DNA from: a virus
IMG/VR virus record: IMGVR_UViG_3300032174_000010
Span: 1-49,593 of that record
DNA: 49,593 bases
Direction: 5' to 3' (one strand)
This document shows, one piece after another, positions 6,019-14,330 of the stretch. The translations under genes were made by a program, and so were the position numbers. Under the pieces are notes generated by a model. That model made no database searches and was not told the DNA's origin. It was given only the letters and a program-made list of their open reading frames with translations. Every line of letters begins with the position of its first letter. The first letter of the stretch is position 1.

Positions 6019-8182
6019 TAGAACCTCCAGGAGCCGGAGGAGGAATATCGCTTGGCAAGGTCAGCCCCGCGCCAGCATATTCATTCAGGAGCTTATGAGC
6101 TACATCGGGCGTCATAATTCGATCAATCAGGCTCTTGATGAGCGTGGTTTCGTCCTTCTCGTCTGCAACCTGTTTGTGGCTGTCGAGTCTGGCCTGCTGC
6201 TCCTGCATCTTTTGCATGAAGGGGATCATCTTCAACTGCATAATCTCCTGCTGTTCTTGAGGCTGCATCTGCCTAAATAGAGCCATTGGAGCCAATCCAA
6301 ACGTATCATTGATGAGCCTTTGCACCTGCGAGAAATCAATGGTCATGCCTTGCTGGAAGGCAATCTGATCCAGTTCGGGATTCAGAATCGTCTGCAACAG
6401 AAGCCCGATGCCGCCTTGAGCCAATGCCTGCTTGATCTTCATTTTTGAGGAAGCGTTCATCCTAAACCTGACCGAGGCATTCATAATGTCTACAGGGTCA
6501 ATTTGCACAAACTGGGCTTCTGGGCCAAGAACCTGCTGCATCTCATCGGGCGGTAGAAATATCTGATTCAGCGAGTGAATGATGTTTAACGCAGGGACAA
6601 GGAACTGGTCTTCGGCGTTCTCGACGTGGTATTGGATTCGCTTCCCAGAAGCGCCTTCCTGAGACGAGACGCCTGTTGCTGTCCGATTCGCTGAATTCCC
6701 CCCAGAGGAAGGGGTGCCAAGGACAGCAAGATCAGTGACTCCGGTTTTCTTTTGCACTCGTCTTTCAAGGGCATCGACTTCGATGTAGGCGTCTTGGGTG
6801 ACGGGCTTATTGTCCATCCATTTGACATCGTTTTGGGGGTCTTCGACTTTCCAGACCACTCCGGGGCGGATTCGCTGTTGAGATGCACTGAAAGCCCTTC
6901 CTTCCTTCACCACCAAGGGGCGGTGAATCATCAGGTTTAATTCATCAATCCGGGCGTTAATAATCGCTTCTGCTAACTTCTGGTCGCCTTCCACGAGATC
7001 GCAAATCGACAGGCCGGCAAAGCGCCCCGGAACGTCTACATAGAATGCATCAAGAAACGGAAGGATGCCATACTGATTCTGCTGATTGTAGGTAACCCAT
7101 TGCCTTCCCAGCATCCAAACATGCCGATTAGCCTGCCAGTAACGAATGACTTCCACTCTCGCCAAGGCCGGGTCGTTTGAGTAGTCAATCGACGGCTGGT
7201 AGGTCATGCCACGGAAGGACTCCTGATTCTGTTTTGAGGAGTCGCCTTGCGTCATGCTCTTGATCTGGGCTAATTGCAGGAGTTGTCTGGCGTCGGGAAT
7301 ATTGAATCCATCCGTGCCTTGATACTCCAAAAGCTGATTCACCGTAAGAAGGTGTCTCGTAGCGCAGAATGAGCCGTCGTTAATATTGTGCGAATTGCAG
7401 TTCGGATCCCAATAGAAGTCTCGCAAGTCGATGTTCGTTAACATCGGCCTGACGACGTGCTGGGTCTGCATGAACTTCTGCACGATGGAGCGCATTTGCC
7501 CGGTGGGGACTGCAACAGGTTCTCCGGTGAGAGGATGGGCTACGGTTTGCCGTACAGGTACGTTAGTCCTTGTGAAATGGTTGCGCACGATATTGCGGTC
7601 GAGGACTCCAAATTCCACAATACCGTTGCCGTAGATGTAAGATTGCTTATAGGCACGGCGGGCGATTTCCCGGAGAGTAAGGTAGCGTCCGGGTTCTCCG
7701 AGGTCTTGCAGTTGCCATGAGATGAGGTCGCGGACTGCTGAGGCTTGGGCGGGTAGGGTTCCGGGTTCTGGTTCGACATCGAATGGCAGACGATTGTTGT
7801 CCGGGAAAAGAGAAAGTACGACGCTAGGCAAAAGAGCTTCAATCTGTTCCAGAGCAAGAAATATCCCAACTGAGGACCGAGGTATTTTAGTGCCTTCCCA
7901 CGTTTTGCGCTGCGTCCAAGCAAGATAAAGTTGATCTGAAATGCGGAAACGCCAGTCATGGTTGATGGTTCGGTAGCCTTCGGCCTTCTTGAAGTCGGCC
8001 ATTGCAACTTTGGCAGCATAGGAATCACTCCATGTTTCTGTGGGTAATTTGGGCTGTTCGCGCTCTTCAAGCGTCATCGCCTGAATCCCCGGCCCTCCGG
8101 GAATGTTCGTAGGCGCATTGGTGGCCGGAGTCGCGGCCATCGAAGCGTTTGTCAGACTGCCCTGAGCATCATTGTCCGGCAT
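6005..8182 (-). CDS. Portal protein
   Basis: The 725-residue length suits podoviral portals. Recognisable parts are an N-terminal Pro/Ala/Thr-rich arm, a wing segment with NIDLRDFYWDPNCNS, a VEVIRYWQ strand, a FAGLSICDLVEGDQKLAEAI helix typical of the portal stem/crown, and a Gln/Met-rich C-terminal helix (around QPQEQQEIMQLKMIPFMQKM) like a barrel. It forms the dodecameric DNA channel at the head vertex and lies just downstream of TerL as usual. Confidence 0.85.
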   Translation of the reverse strand: MPDNDAQGSLTNASMAATPATNAPTNIPGGPGIQAMTLEEREQPKLPTETWSDSYAAKVAMADFKKAEGYRTINHDWRFRISDQLYLAWTQRKTWEGTKIPRSSVGIFLALEQIEALLPSVVLSLFPDNNRLPFDVEPEPGTLPAQASAVRDLISWQLQDLGEPGRYLTLREIARRAYKQSYIYGNGIVEFGVLDRNIVRNHFTRTNVPVRQTVAHPLTGEPVAVPTGQMRSIVQKFMQTQHVVRPMLTNIDLRDFYWDPNCNSHNINDGSFCATRHLLTVNQLLEYQGTDGFNIPDARQLLQLAQIKSMTQGDSSKQNQESFRGMTYQPSIDYSNDPALARVEVIRYWQANRHVWMLGRQWVTYNQQNQYGILPFLDAFYVDVPGRFAGLSICDLVEGDQKLAEAIINARIDELNLMIHRPLVVKEGRAFSASQQRIRPGVVWKVEDPQNDVKWMDNKPVTQDAYIEVDALERRVQKKTGVTDLAVLGTPSSGGNSANRTATGVSSQEGASGKRIQYHVENAEDQFLVPALNIIHSLNQIFLPPDEMQQVLGPEAQFVQIDPVDIMNASVRFRMNASSKMKIKQALAQGGIGLLLQTILNPELDQIAFQQGMTIDFSQVQRLINDTFGLAPMALFRQMQPQEQQEIMQLKMIPFMQKMQEQQARLDSHKQVADEKDETTLIKSLIDRIMTPDVAHKLLNEYAGAGLTLPSDIPPPAPGGSSGGQ

Positions 8183-8317
8183 CTACATATATCTCAGAAG
8201 TGTTGGGAAATTGTATTTCGCCCAATACTTAACATCAGTCGCAAGCAAAACGTGGTGGAATGACAAGTTTCTTTCCAGAACTTCTAGCACTCGCTTGTCG
8301 TAATAAACAGCCGCCAT
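8183..8317 (-). CDS. Small protein resembling the capsid N-terminal helix (44 aa)
   Basis: The ATG at 8317 follows the TerL stop by two bases, and the stop abuts the portal start. The peptide AAVYYDKRVLEVLERNLSFH lines up with ATVYYERRSLERLEAMFRFY of the major capsid protein with about half the residues identical. It may be a capsid-interacting peptide, a duplicated fragment or coincidence. A longer frame from 8377 exists but would run into the TerL coding sequence. Confidence 0.5.
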   Translation of the reverse strand: MAAVYYDKRVLEVLERNLSFHHVLLATDVKYWAKYNFPTLLRYM

Positions 8318-8319
8318 AT

Positions 8320-10077
8320 TCACCAACCCGTAATCAAGTCTACAGCATTCGTATTTTCCGGCTCTTTCACGCCCCAAAGGCGATCCATCAAATCTTTGAG
8401 GTCTGGGTTGATGGGCCTGCCTTGGGGATTCGCCATCGTCTTTTCCATCGGCTGCACATCCGATACGACTCCGCCCTCGCGGTTCTGCATGGCATCGGCA
8501 ATCGTATCGAGGATGTCATCATGGGCATATTTGGGGAAGCGCATGATCTCGTTGATGATCGCTAGTTTGTGGGGCTGGTTGTCGGCAAATTTGATTGAGC
8601 CGTTGCGGAACCACGGCTGAAGTCCTTTGATGCGCTGCTGCTTTGAGGTTCGATTATCACGGCGAATCTCCACCACCGGAAGCCACTTGCTACGTTTTGC
8701 CATTTCCCGTTTAAGAAACGGGAGTAGGACACGAGCGTGAGCCTCTTTTTCGACTTTGACATCCATGACGCGAGGATGTATGGCAACCAACTTGAAAAGC
8801 AGGTCGATAACTTCAAATGGCGTATACCTTCCTCGCAAGACTGAAAGAATGAATAGCGTTCCATCATGTCCAAATCCATGCAGGTTGATGACGGTGTAAT
8901 CGTTATCCGCCAGTTTATTTGTGGATGGCTCCATCCCCGCCAAGTCCACAGTAATGTGCAATGAGAGGTAGGCATATAGCTCCTTAATCGCCTTCGGAGG
9001 CACCCAGACAATCTCATCCATCGACTCCACAAGCCCCGCCTTGTCTGGGATCGGATTCATCAAATACTGCGAACTCAGCACCGACCAGCCCTGCAAAGGG
9101 TCTTCCGCAATCGCCAAAAGCCCTTCCGCAGGCAATCGGGCAGGCCACAGGACTTTACAGTGCTTGTACAGCATGTGCGGCTCTTTAATCCCGCAGTCTG
9201 CCTTGCACAAGTCTTTCGTTAATTCCCCTTCAAGGACTGCCGATTGCTTATAGATGAAGTAGGTCTTCGTTTCTTTCTTGTCTTCTTCGTCTTGGACGGT
9301 GGCATAGGCATCTGAAAAATCGTATGTTGTGCCCACGAGATACCACCACCCTCTTTGGTATCCAATAGGGCGAGTATCGCTGTTAGGCGCAGTTTCGAGA
9401 AGAGGCCATAGCATTCCGAGATGCTGTTTAACTGTGAGGATTTGTTCTGGGGTTCTGACATTTTCTTTGTCCACTACATCGTCGTTGTCGATTACATCAT
9501 AGTGTGTTGACGCGACGACTGCACCAACACTAACCGTTCCGACCGTAGGTTCTTTGGCGTTCGGCCTTCTACAATTAGGAACTGTAAATTGATCTTGATT
9601 ACCGAAGTCTTTACTAGTTTTCGCAGGTGGGCAAAATTCCGGATACAGGAATCGAAACATGTCATTGTACTGGAAGTGCCCTTTAATCTCTTTGAGGAAG
9701 CCATGCACCTGATCTCCCGTTCCCGAAGATAGCAGAATCCTGATATTTGGGTAGTTCAGAATCCATTGAATCATATGGGCCATCATCACCGTGCTCTTGA
9801 GATGGCCTCTCGGCATCAAAATGAGGGTCTTTCTCAATCCATGCGGAGTTTCCAAATCCCAGAAGTTTGGGACTTCCGGTTCATAGCCTTCGACTAGTTC
9901 CTTAAAAGTACCCGGTGACAGCTTGTCACCAACATGTCGAGTGTTCGTCCAATCTCTTCCACCTTTGAACTTCTGGAGGCATCTAATCAGCGGCCCGTGA
10001 ACCTCTTTGGAAACGTCCTTGTAGCCTAAAACGTTGTTCGAGAGATAAAGTAGCGAAGTTCTCCCATACTGCCGCAT
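8320..10077 (-). CDS. terL: Terminase large subunit
   Basis: The 585-residue protein has the ATPase Walker A variant LILMPRGHLKST (about 85-96), Walker B with YDVIDNDD (about 193-200), a WYLVGTTYD coupling region (about 245-253), and a RNase H-like nuclease with Asp378 in ITVDLAGM, an acidic KVEKEAH (about 441-447) and HDDILDTIADAM (519-530). It cuts and pumps DNA through the portal. The frame stays open upstream of ATG 10077 with protein-like residues (NLPPNFTVEEWRK) but without a standard start codon, so a longer N-terminus from an unusual codon is possible. Confidence 0.93.
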   Translation of the reverse strand: MRQYGRTSLLYLSNNVLGYKDVSKEVHGPLIRCLQKFKGGRDWTNTRHVGDKLSPGTFKELVEGYEPEVPNFWDLETPHGLRKTLILMPRGHLKSTVMMAHMIQWILNYPNIRILLSSGTGDQVHGFLKEIKGHFQYNDMFRFLYPEFCPPAKTSKDFGNQDQFTVPNCRRPNAKEPTVGTVSVGAVVASTHYDVIDNDDVVDKENVRTPEQILTVKQHLGMLWPLLETAPNSDTRPIGYQRGWWYLVGTTYDFSDAYATVQDEEDKKETKTYFIYKQSAVLEGELTKDLCKADCGIKEPHMLYKHCKVLWPARLPAEGLLAIAEDPLQGWSVLSSQYLMNPIPDKAGLVESMDEIVWVPPKAIKELYAYLSLHITVDLAGMEPSTNKLADNDYTVINLHGFGHDGTLFILSVLRGRYTPFEVIDLLFKLVAIHPRVMDVKVEKEAHARVLLPFLKREMAKRSKWLPVVEIRRDNRTSKQQRIKGLQPWFRNGSIKFADNQPHKLAIINEIMRFPKYAHDDILDTIADAMQNREGGVVSDVQPMEKTMANPQGRPINPDLKDLMDRLWGVKEPENTNAVDLITGW

Positions 10078-10115
10078 CTTCCGCCATTCTTCGACCGTGA
10101 AATTTGGAGGCAGAT

Positions 10116-10679
10116 TTAGTTCATCCCTTCCTGATAAACAGCGGCACGAGCCTGATAGTTGGGAGCATTGACTACAGTCACGCTGTATTGCACGTTGGTT
10201 CCCGTGGCAATCATTACACCTTGTTCAAGGTTTGCAATCGAAGTTGAGCCTAACGCCGTACAGGTTGCAGTGGCCAAAGTAACTGTCTGCACAGTGCTCC
10301 CGGGGTCGGTATACTTGATGACCATGATGGCTGTCGCCGCCGCCGTAGTTCCCGTGCAGGCTACCGAGGCATTGATCCTGTAAAGTGTAGTAGCTGAAGT
10401 CGTAAAGAACGTGGTTGCACTCGAAGCACAGGTGGCCTGCATACAGGAGACAAACCCAACCTGCCCCAACCCAAGATGCCATACGTTATCCGCCCCGCAG
10501 TAATACATTCTGGCGCTATTCACATCTGCATTGAGCAAGGGCGGGGTGCAAGCACCAGAGGGCGTTCCTGAAATAGGCTGCATCGACTGGAATGAGGCGT
10601 TAGTTCCGCGAGGAAGTATCAACAGAGCAACAAGAACTACTCCCGCCGCAGCAAGGAAAATAGCCTGTAAAGTCTTCAT
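10116..10679 (-). CDS. Fibre-associated protein with N-terminal signal/membrane segment
   Basis: The start is ATG 10679, which overlaps the preceding fibre stop (ATGA). The first 25 residues (MKTLQAIFLAAAGVVLVALL) form a signal peptide or anchor. The mature part has four or more cysteines and a C-terminal beta domain (Y-TDPGSTVQTVTLATATCT, then GTNVQYSVTVVNAPNYQARA) that resembles the ends of the two fibre genes at 10676-11995 and 44524-45723. It is likely a receptor-binding or fibre-tip type protein. Confidence 0.6.
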   Translation of the reverse strand: MKTLQAIFLAAAGVVLVALLILPRGTNASFQSMQPISGTPSGACTPPLLNADVNSARMYYCGADNVWHLGLGQVGFVSCMQATCASSATTFFTTSATTLYRINASVACTGTTAAATAIMVIKYTDPGSTVQTVTLATATCTALGSTSIANLEQGVMIATGTNVQYSVTVVNAPNYQARAAVYQEGMN

Positions 10680-11995
10680 TGCAGCCTCTCGATCACGGCG
10701 GACATCTTCGCAGTTGTCGTACCACCCCCCACCCACTTCACGATTATTCCAGCCGCCGCATTGTTTACATCAATGACGGTGCTTCCGCTGTAGTTCCCAG
10801 CTGCCGAGGTTGTAAAGGTCAAAGCTGGGGAAGCCGTACCCAACTGGAAAAGAGATTGTGCGATGTTTGACTGGGCGTTTCCATTGGAATCTGTCCAGCT
10901 TAGAGTCCACCCAATCACTCCCGAAGTTGCCGCCGAAACGCTAATGACCACATTGACGCGATAAGTGCCGACTGCCGCCGCTGGAGTCACGGTCAGGACG
11001 TTGGCATCGGCGGTAGTGGTTTCTGACTTTTGGGAGGTCACGCCGCGAACATATGGTGCGCCTAGTCCTGCGGTAGTTTCGCTGTTGTAAGTTGCGAAAA
11101 ATGCTTTGGTGGCGTCTAGTTTTATCAGCGCGGTGCCCTGAATCTGATTGGCTGAATTTCCTGTAATAATCCCCAAAGCCCCCAAAGCCCCGGAGGTAGA
11201 AACCATAGAAGACGGGTTTTGCAATACCCATTCCGTGCCGTCATAGATGGCTTGATAAATGCCGGAGGTATTCATGTCTCCAGCCGTACCCAAGGCGGCA
11301 ACTCCCGCCGTGGTCTGTTTCATCAGATTCTTTACGCCCAAACTGCTGACATTGATGGTTGATGCCCCAGTAGGGGCATTGAGAACCTTGAAGAACACAC
11401 TAGCCCCAGTAGTCAAGGCGACAAGTGCCGGAGTTGGGGAAACCACATAGGCATTCACCGCCCCAGTATCGACGGCATACCAGTTCACAGAAGTGTCGCT
11501 TGAGCCAATAGAGGATGCTGCCGGGGCCACCGTAGAACTTGTATTATTTCCAAACCACTTATTCCCGGCAAAGGTAGCGGCCCCGCTACCTCCATTTGCG
11601 ATTGGAAGAACTCCACTCACATCGGCAGTAGCCAAAGCCACGGCGGAACTGGTAACGGTCTGGGTAGAGCCTGCAAAGTGTGCTAGACCAACTCCCGGAG
11701 AAGAAGCCACGACCGCATTGGAAATGTTTAGACTAGCCCCATCCGTGCCTGAAAGTGTTACCGTATTGCTGGCCGTAAGGGTCTTTCCGTCCGCAATCGT
11801 CAGGGTGGCTCCCGTGGCAGGCGCAGTCAGAGTCAGTTTATTGATCGTTCCCGGGAGGGTAATGGCAGGATCAAGCGAGATTACGGGAGTGGTTGTTCCG
11901 GTGGCTACGTCAATCTGATTGGCTGTCCCGGAAACACTGGTGACCGTTCCCGCCCCACCGCCGCCAGAAACCAATCCAATGAATCGTCTAGACAT
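10676..11995 (-). CDS. Tail fibre-like protein
   Basis: The 439-residue product starts with a Gly-rich linker (VSGGGGAG) and TVTSVSGTANQIDVATGTTT, a segment seen in many fibre/appendage proteins. Thr/Ala/Val-rich beta repeats follow, then a linker with VLPIANGGSG at about 130-140, another recurrent fibre motif. The C-terminus (YRVNVVISVSAA, LSWTDSNGNAQ, GIIVKWVGGG) looks like a beta-sandwich head. It is probably part of a trimeric appendage for receptor recognition. Confidence 0.7.
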   Translation of the reverse strand: MSRRFIGLVSGGGGAGTVTSVSGTANQIDVATGTTTPVISLDPAITLPGTINKLTLTAPATGATLTIADGKTLTASNTVTLSGTDGASLNISNAVVASSPGVGLAHFAGSTQTVTSSAVALATADVSGVLPIANGGSGAATFAGNKWFGNNTSSTVAPAASSIGSSDTSVNWYAVDTGAVNAYVVSPTPALVALTTGASVFFKVLNAPTGASTINVSSLGVKNLMKQTTAGVAALGTAGDMNTSGIYQAIYDGTEWVLQNPSSMVSTSGALGALGIITGNSANQIQGTALIKLDATKAFFATYNSETTAGLGAPYVRGVTSQKSETTTADANVLTVTPAAAVGTYRVNVVISVSAATSGVIGWTLSWTDSNGNAQSNIAQSLFQLGTASPALTFTTSAAGNYSGSTVIDVNNAAAGIIVKWVGGGTTTAKMSAVIERLQ

Positions 11996-11998
11996 AGG

Positions 11999-12442
11999 TC
12001 ACTCGTAGAAACTGCCGAATAATTGGAAAGTAAAGACCGGGCTAGTTCCGCCAACTACATACTTGATCTGCCATGTATTGCCAATGTGATCCTGCTTTAC
12101 GGTATTCGCCGCCAAGGTCGCATTGGTCGCGGTGTAAGGATTGGCGGTCTGAGAGATAAGAGAAGAGCAGGCATTTATACTGACGGTTGTGTACTGCCCG
12201 AAGTGAACCAAATCAGTAAACGTTACCCCATCTGCGCACAATTTTTGCACATACACGTCTAGGGTCGGATTTGTGCCCGAAGTTGCGGTTACCACCAAAA
12301 ATAGCTCACAGGAGGTAAAGCGGTCGATTCCGGGCAAGGTTCCCGTAATGACTGTTGTTCCCGAGGCCGAGGTCGTAATGGCATCGAATAAAGGTATGCT
12401 ACGGGCGCTATAGTTCGATACGTCGATCGTCTTCAATGCCAT
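11999..12442 (-). CDS. Beta-rich virion protein (147 aa)
   Basis: The protein is strand-rich (ITGTLPGIDRFTSCELFLVV, then TLDVYVQKLCADGVTFTDLV and SPVFTFQLFGSFYE). The pattern of a deviation from a theoretical value recalls a small jelly-roll. It resembles in style the 153-residue protein at 47788-48249. It lies three bases from the fibre gene and four bases from the next gene, so it is tightly operonic. The exact role is unknown. Confidence 0.6.
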   Translation of the reverse strand: MALKTIDVSNYSARSIPLFDAITTSASGTTVITGTLPGIDRFTSCELFLVVTATSGTNPTLDVYVQKLCADGVTFTDLVHFGQYTTVSINACSSLISQTANPYTATNATLAANTVKQDHIGNTWQIKYVVGGTSPVFTFQLFGSFYE

Positions 12443-12445
12443 GCG

Positions 12446-13021
12446 CTACTCCTTGAAGGGGTTTTTCATCCCCGGAATCGGTTCGGCATTCCCCGGCTCC
12501 ATCTCGGAAGTCACTGTCAGTTCATCCCTTAACCAAGGATGAGAGCCTAGTGTGGCCACAGGTTGATGATACCCATAAGCATTCATCAGGTCAGCATGGG
12601 AGTTGATGCAGTCTACCGCCTGCCTGACCAGTTTCTTCGGGTCTCCTTCCTTGTCCGAGGAGAACTGCTTGGAAGGCACGGAGTCAGGCACCATATTGTC
12701 GCCGGAATAATATCTTCCCAAGGTCATCGAAGGGTTGACCTGACCATACTCTCCGCCACGGCTCCCACCATGAGAAGTGTAGTCTTCCGCTGGGCCTGTG
12801 GCAGGAATGGCTGTGAATACCCTTTGAGGATACAAATCCGGTGAGCTTGGTTCGGAACCTGCCTGCGAATCATAAACCAGAGGATAACTGCCTGCCGAAG
12901 GCGCTGGAAGTCCTCCGCCGATCTGCGGCTCAATCCCTCCGCTCATCTCGCGGTCGGTCTGCTTATAGGTTTCATCCTGCTGGCCGAATCTGACATCGGT
13001 GAATTCATTCCCCGTGGGCAT
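12446..13021 (-). CDS. Hypothetical protein (191 aa)
   Basis: The first two thirds are disordered and Gly/Pro/Ser-rich with several Tyr-containing motifs (GRYYSGDNMVPDSV). A short ordered block (KKLVRQAVDCINSHADLMNA) follows, and the end is MKNPFKE. Length, disorder and location between fibre genes and a string of small genes suggest a virion-associated or packaging accessory protein. No family was recognised. Confidence 0.55.
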   Translation of the reverse strand: MPTGNEFTDVRFGQQDETYKQTDREMSGGIEPQIGGGLPAPSAGSYPLVYDSQAGSEPSSPDLYPQRVFTAIPATGPAEDYTSHGGSRGGEYGQVNPSMTLGRYYSGDNMVPDSVPSKQFSSDKEGDPKKLVRQAVDCINSHADLMNAYGYHQPVATLGSHPWLRDELTVTSEMEPGNAEPIPGMKNPFKE

Positions 13022-13166
13022 TATTGAACTCCTCGCAGGTCATAGTTTTTCCTTCAACTTTGACCCAATGGTTACCTCTTTTATCATCGGTAGGTAGCAT
13101 CGTTCCATCCTTGAACCCCCACCATTCCGTATAGAAGTTGGCATATTGCCCAATGGTGACTTCCAC
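13005..13166 (-). CDS. Hypothetical protein (53 aa)
   Basis: A GTG at 13166 follows the stop of the preceding gene by one base, behind GGGGAAAC. The product (IGQYANFYTEWWGFKDGTM, then RGNHWVKVEGKTMTCEEF) is aromatic-rich and overlaps the next gene by 17 bases. Longer frames upstream would lie inside the neighbouring gene. Function unknown. Confidence 0.5.
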   Translation of the reverse strand: MEVTIGQYANFYTEWWGFKDGTMLPTDDKRGNHWVKVEGKTMTCEEFNNAHGE

Positions 13167-13167
13167 C

Positions 13168-13395
13168 CTAGTTTCCCCACTTCTGCCCAGTCTGACGGGC
13201 TCGCTTGGCTCTCGAAATCGCCGCACTCAAGGCTCCGGGATTCTTCACCCCCGCCCCAAATGGCTTCCTCTTCTTTAGTATCTGCGGAATCGGACTTGTT
13301 CCGCTCGGAACATTCACAGGAGGCGTAGAGGTTGTATCGTCAGAAGACGGCTCATTGAAGGATGACCCGAGGGCTGGAATCGAGGGGCTGCTCAC
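13168..13395 (-). CDS. Small basic protein (75 aa)
   Basis: The N-terminal half is Ser/Pro/Thr-rich. The C-terminal half (KKRKPFGAGVKNPGALSAAI, then SRAKRARQTGQKWGN) is strongly basic and could bind nucleic acid. Its GTG start overlaps the preceding TGA (GTGA), showing translational coupling. No named family. Confidence 0.6.
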   Translation of the reverse strand: MSSPSIPALGSSFNEPSSDDTTSTPPVNVPSGTSPIPQILKKRKPFGAGVKNPGALSAAISRAKRARQTGQKWGN

Positions 13396-13562
13396 TCTTC
13401 ATCCTCATAATCGTATTCACAGACTATGCGAGGACGGGCAAGCAACTCTTGATAGGCTTCTTCGCCCATCAAATCCCGGAAGGCATAAGGGTGGATGTAT
13501 CCGCCCCTAAACTGAACGGAGCCGCCCACGGTCAAATGAACGTCTTCAGCTAGTATGCTCAT
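13392..13562 (-). CDS. Hypothetical acidic protein (56 aa)
   Basis: The product begins MSILAEDVHLTVGGSVQFRG and ends in an acidic tail EYDYEDEE. Its ATG overlaps the stop of the DUF6496-like gene (ATGA) and its own stop overlaps the next GTG. The coupling on both sides and the protein-like composition support a real gene despite its size. Confidence 0.6.
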   Translation of the reverse strand: MSILAEDVHLTVGGSVQFRGGYIHPYAFRDLMGEEAYQELLARPRIVCEYDYEDEE

Positions 13563-13705
13563 TTGGCTTTCCTTGCCTCAGACAATGCAATCGCAATGGC
13601 CTGTTTATGGGAAGTCACCACCGGGCCTTTCTTCGATCCGGAATGAAGCTGGCGCTGTTTCCATTCGTGCATGACCTTGGCCACTTTGGACGGATTCCTG
13701 TCCAC
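13559..13705 (-). CDS. DUF6496-like small protein (48 aa)
   Basis: The product contains KVMHEWKQRQLHSGSKKGP followed by KQAIAIALSEARKAK, which I recognise as the DUF6496 pattern found in many small bacterial and phage proteins. It starts at GTG 13705; no clear ribosome site is seen. Function of the family is unknown. Confidence 0.7.
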   Translation of the reverse strand: MDRNPSKVAKVMHEWKQRQLHSGSKKGPVVTSHKQAIAIALSEARKAK

Positions 13706-13740
13706 AAAGGCGTTATATCACGAAAGACCCGAGTTGCAAG

Positions 13741-13830
13741 CTAAAATCCAAACCACCACGACACGACCAGCACCATTGCCATGCAACCACAGGCCCCGGC
13801 CAGAATAAAACAGGTGTCTCTAGAGGTCAT
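13741..13830 (-). CDS. Single-pass membrane peptide (29 aa)
   Basis: The ATG overlaps the TGA of the preceding zinc-ribbon frame (ATGA). The peptide has a short charged start (MTSRD) and a hydrophobic span with CFILAGACGCMAMVLVVSWW. Such coupled mini membrane proteins occur in phages as lysis or inhibition peptides, but nothing specific can be assigned. Confidence 0.45.
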   Translation of the reverse strand: MTSRDTCFILAGACGCMAMVLVVSWWFGF

Positions 13831-14294
13831 CTGCCATATCTCCTTTCCCGCATCGCTCGTAAGGCATCTGATGGACTCATGCCGATAAAGTCCGCCGCTC
13901 CGCCGCTTTCGCGTTTTCCTTCCCCTTTTCGATCTTTTGGTGTGCTCCCACCCACTGCCCCGCTGTCGGCGCGTGAGTTGCCATGTGTTCCGAGTGGCCG
14001 AAGATGTCCTCCTTCTCGAACTCCGCCCCGCAATCCGGGCACACCCGATTCTTGGGGTAATCCTCCGGTCTCATTTCCAGAAATCGCTGTCTTTTCAATT
14101 CGTACTCGGTCATCGGTTCCTTTGCCAGAATCCTTTTCGACGCCTCGCGCTGTTGCTCCTTGCTCATTGCCATTGTTCCACCCTCGCTTTCTGCATTTTC
14201 GATTCGGACACTGCTCCCGCTTCTCGCCCTCCCGTGGTATCCATTCCCACCCGCACCATCGGCACTTCAGTACCGCCCTATACACCGTTGGCAT
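13827..14294 (-). CDS. Zinc-ribbon protein, long frame overlapping another gene
   Basis: The first 40 residues are convincing: MPTVYRAVLKCRWCGWEWIP and CPNRKCRKRGW form a C-x2-C...C-x4-C zinc ribbon. After about residue 45 the frame becomes Gly/Lys/Glu/Arg-rich because it overlaps the 98-residue gene at 13877-14173 in another frame. The end (SPSDALRAMRERRYGR) again looks protein-like. I chose ATG 14294 because a promoter with its -10 box six bases upstream suggests a leaderless start; a start at 14327 would lie inside that promoter. Confidence 0.5.
   Translation of the reverse strand: MPTVYRAVLKCRWCGWEWIPREGEKREQCPNRKCRKRGWNNGNEQGATARGVEKDSGKGTDDRVRIEKTAISGNETGGLPQESGVPGLRGGVREGGHLRPLGTHGNSRADSGAVGGSTPKDRKGEGKRESGGAADFIGMSPSDALRAMRERRYGR
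13877..14173 (-). CDS. C2H2-type zinc-finger protein (98 aa)
   Basis: The product has a basic helical N-terminus (KEQQREASKRILAKEPMTEY) and a single finger CPDCGAEF...HSEHMATH with the C-x2-C...H-x3-H geometry, followed by a basic tail (KGKENAKAAERR). It probably binds DNA or RNA. It lies entirely within the longer zinc-ribbon frame but has the better amino-acid composition of the two over that stretch. Confidence 0.65.
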   Translation of the reverse strand: MAMSKEQQREASKRILAKEPMTEYELKRQRFLEMRPEDYPKNRVCPDCGAEFEKEDIFGHSEHMATHAPTAGQWVGAHQKIEKGKENAKAAERRTLSA

Positions 14295-14300
14295 GAGGTA

Positions 14301-14329
14301 ATTGTACACAATGAGCGCAATGTACACAA
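14301..14329 (-). promoter_or_regulatory. Promoter built from two TGTGTACA repeats
   Basis: The minus strand has TTGTGT (14329-14324), a 17-base spacer and TACAAT (14306-14301). Each box lies in a copy of TTGTGTACA; the two copies are about 20 bases apart, two helical turns. The -10 box ends six bases before ATG 14294, so the transcript would be leaderless. The paired repeats look like operator half-sites for a regulator. Confidence 0.55.
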
Positions 14330-14330
14330 G

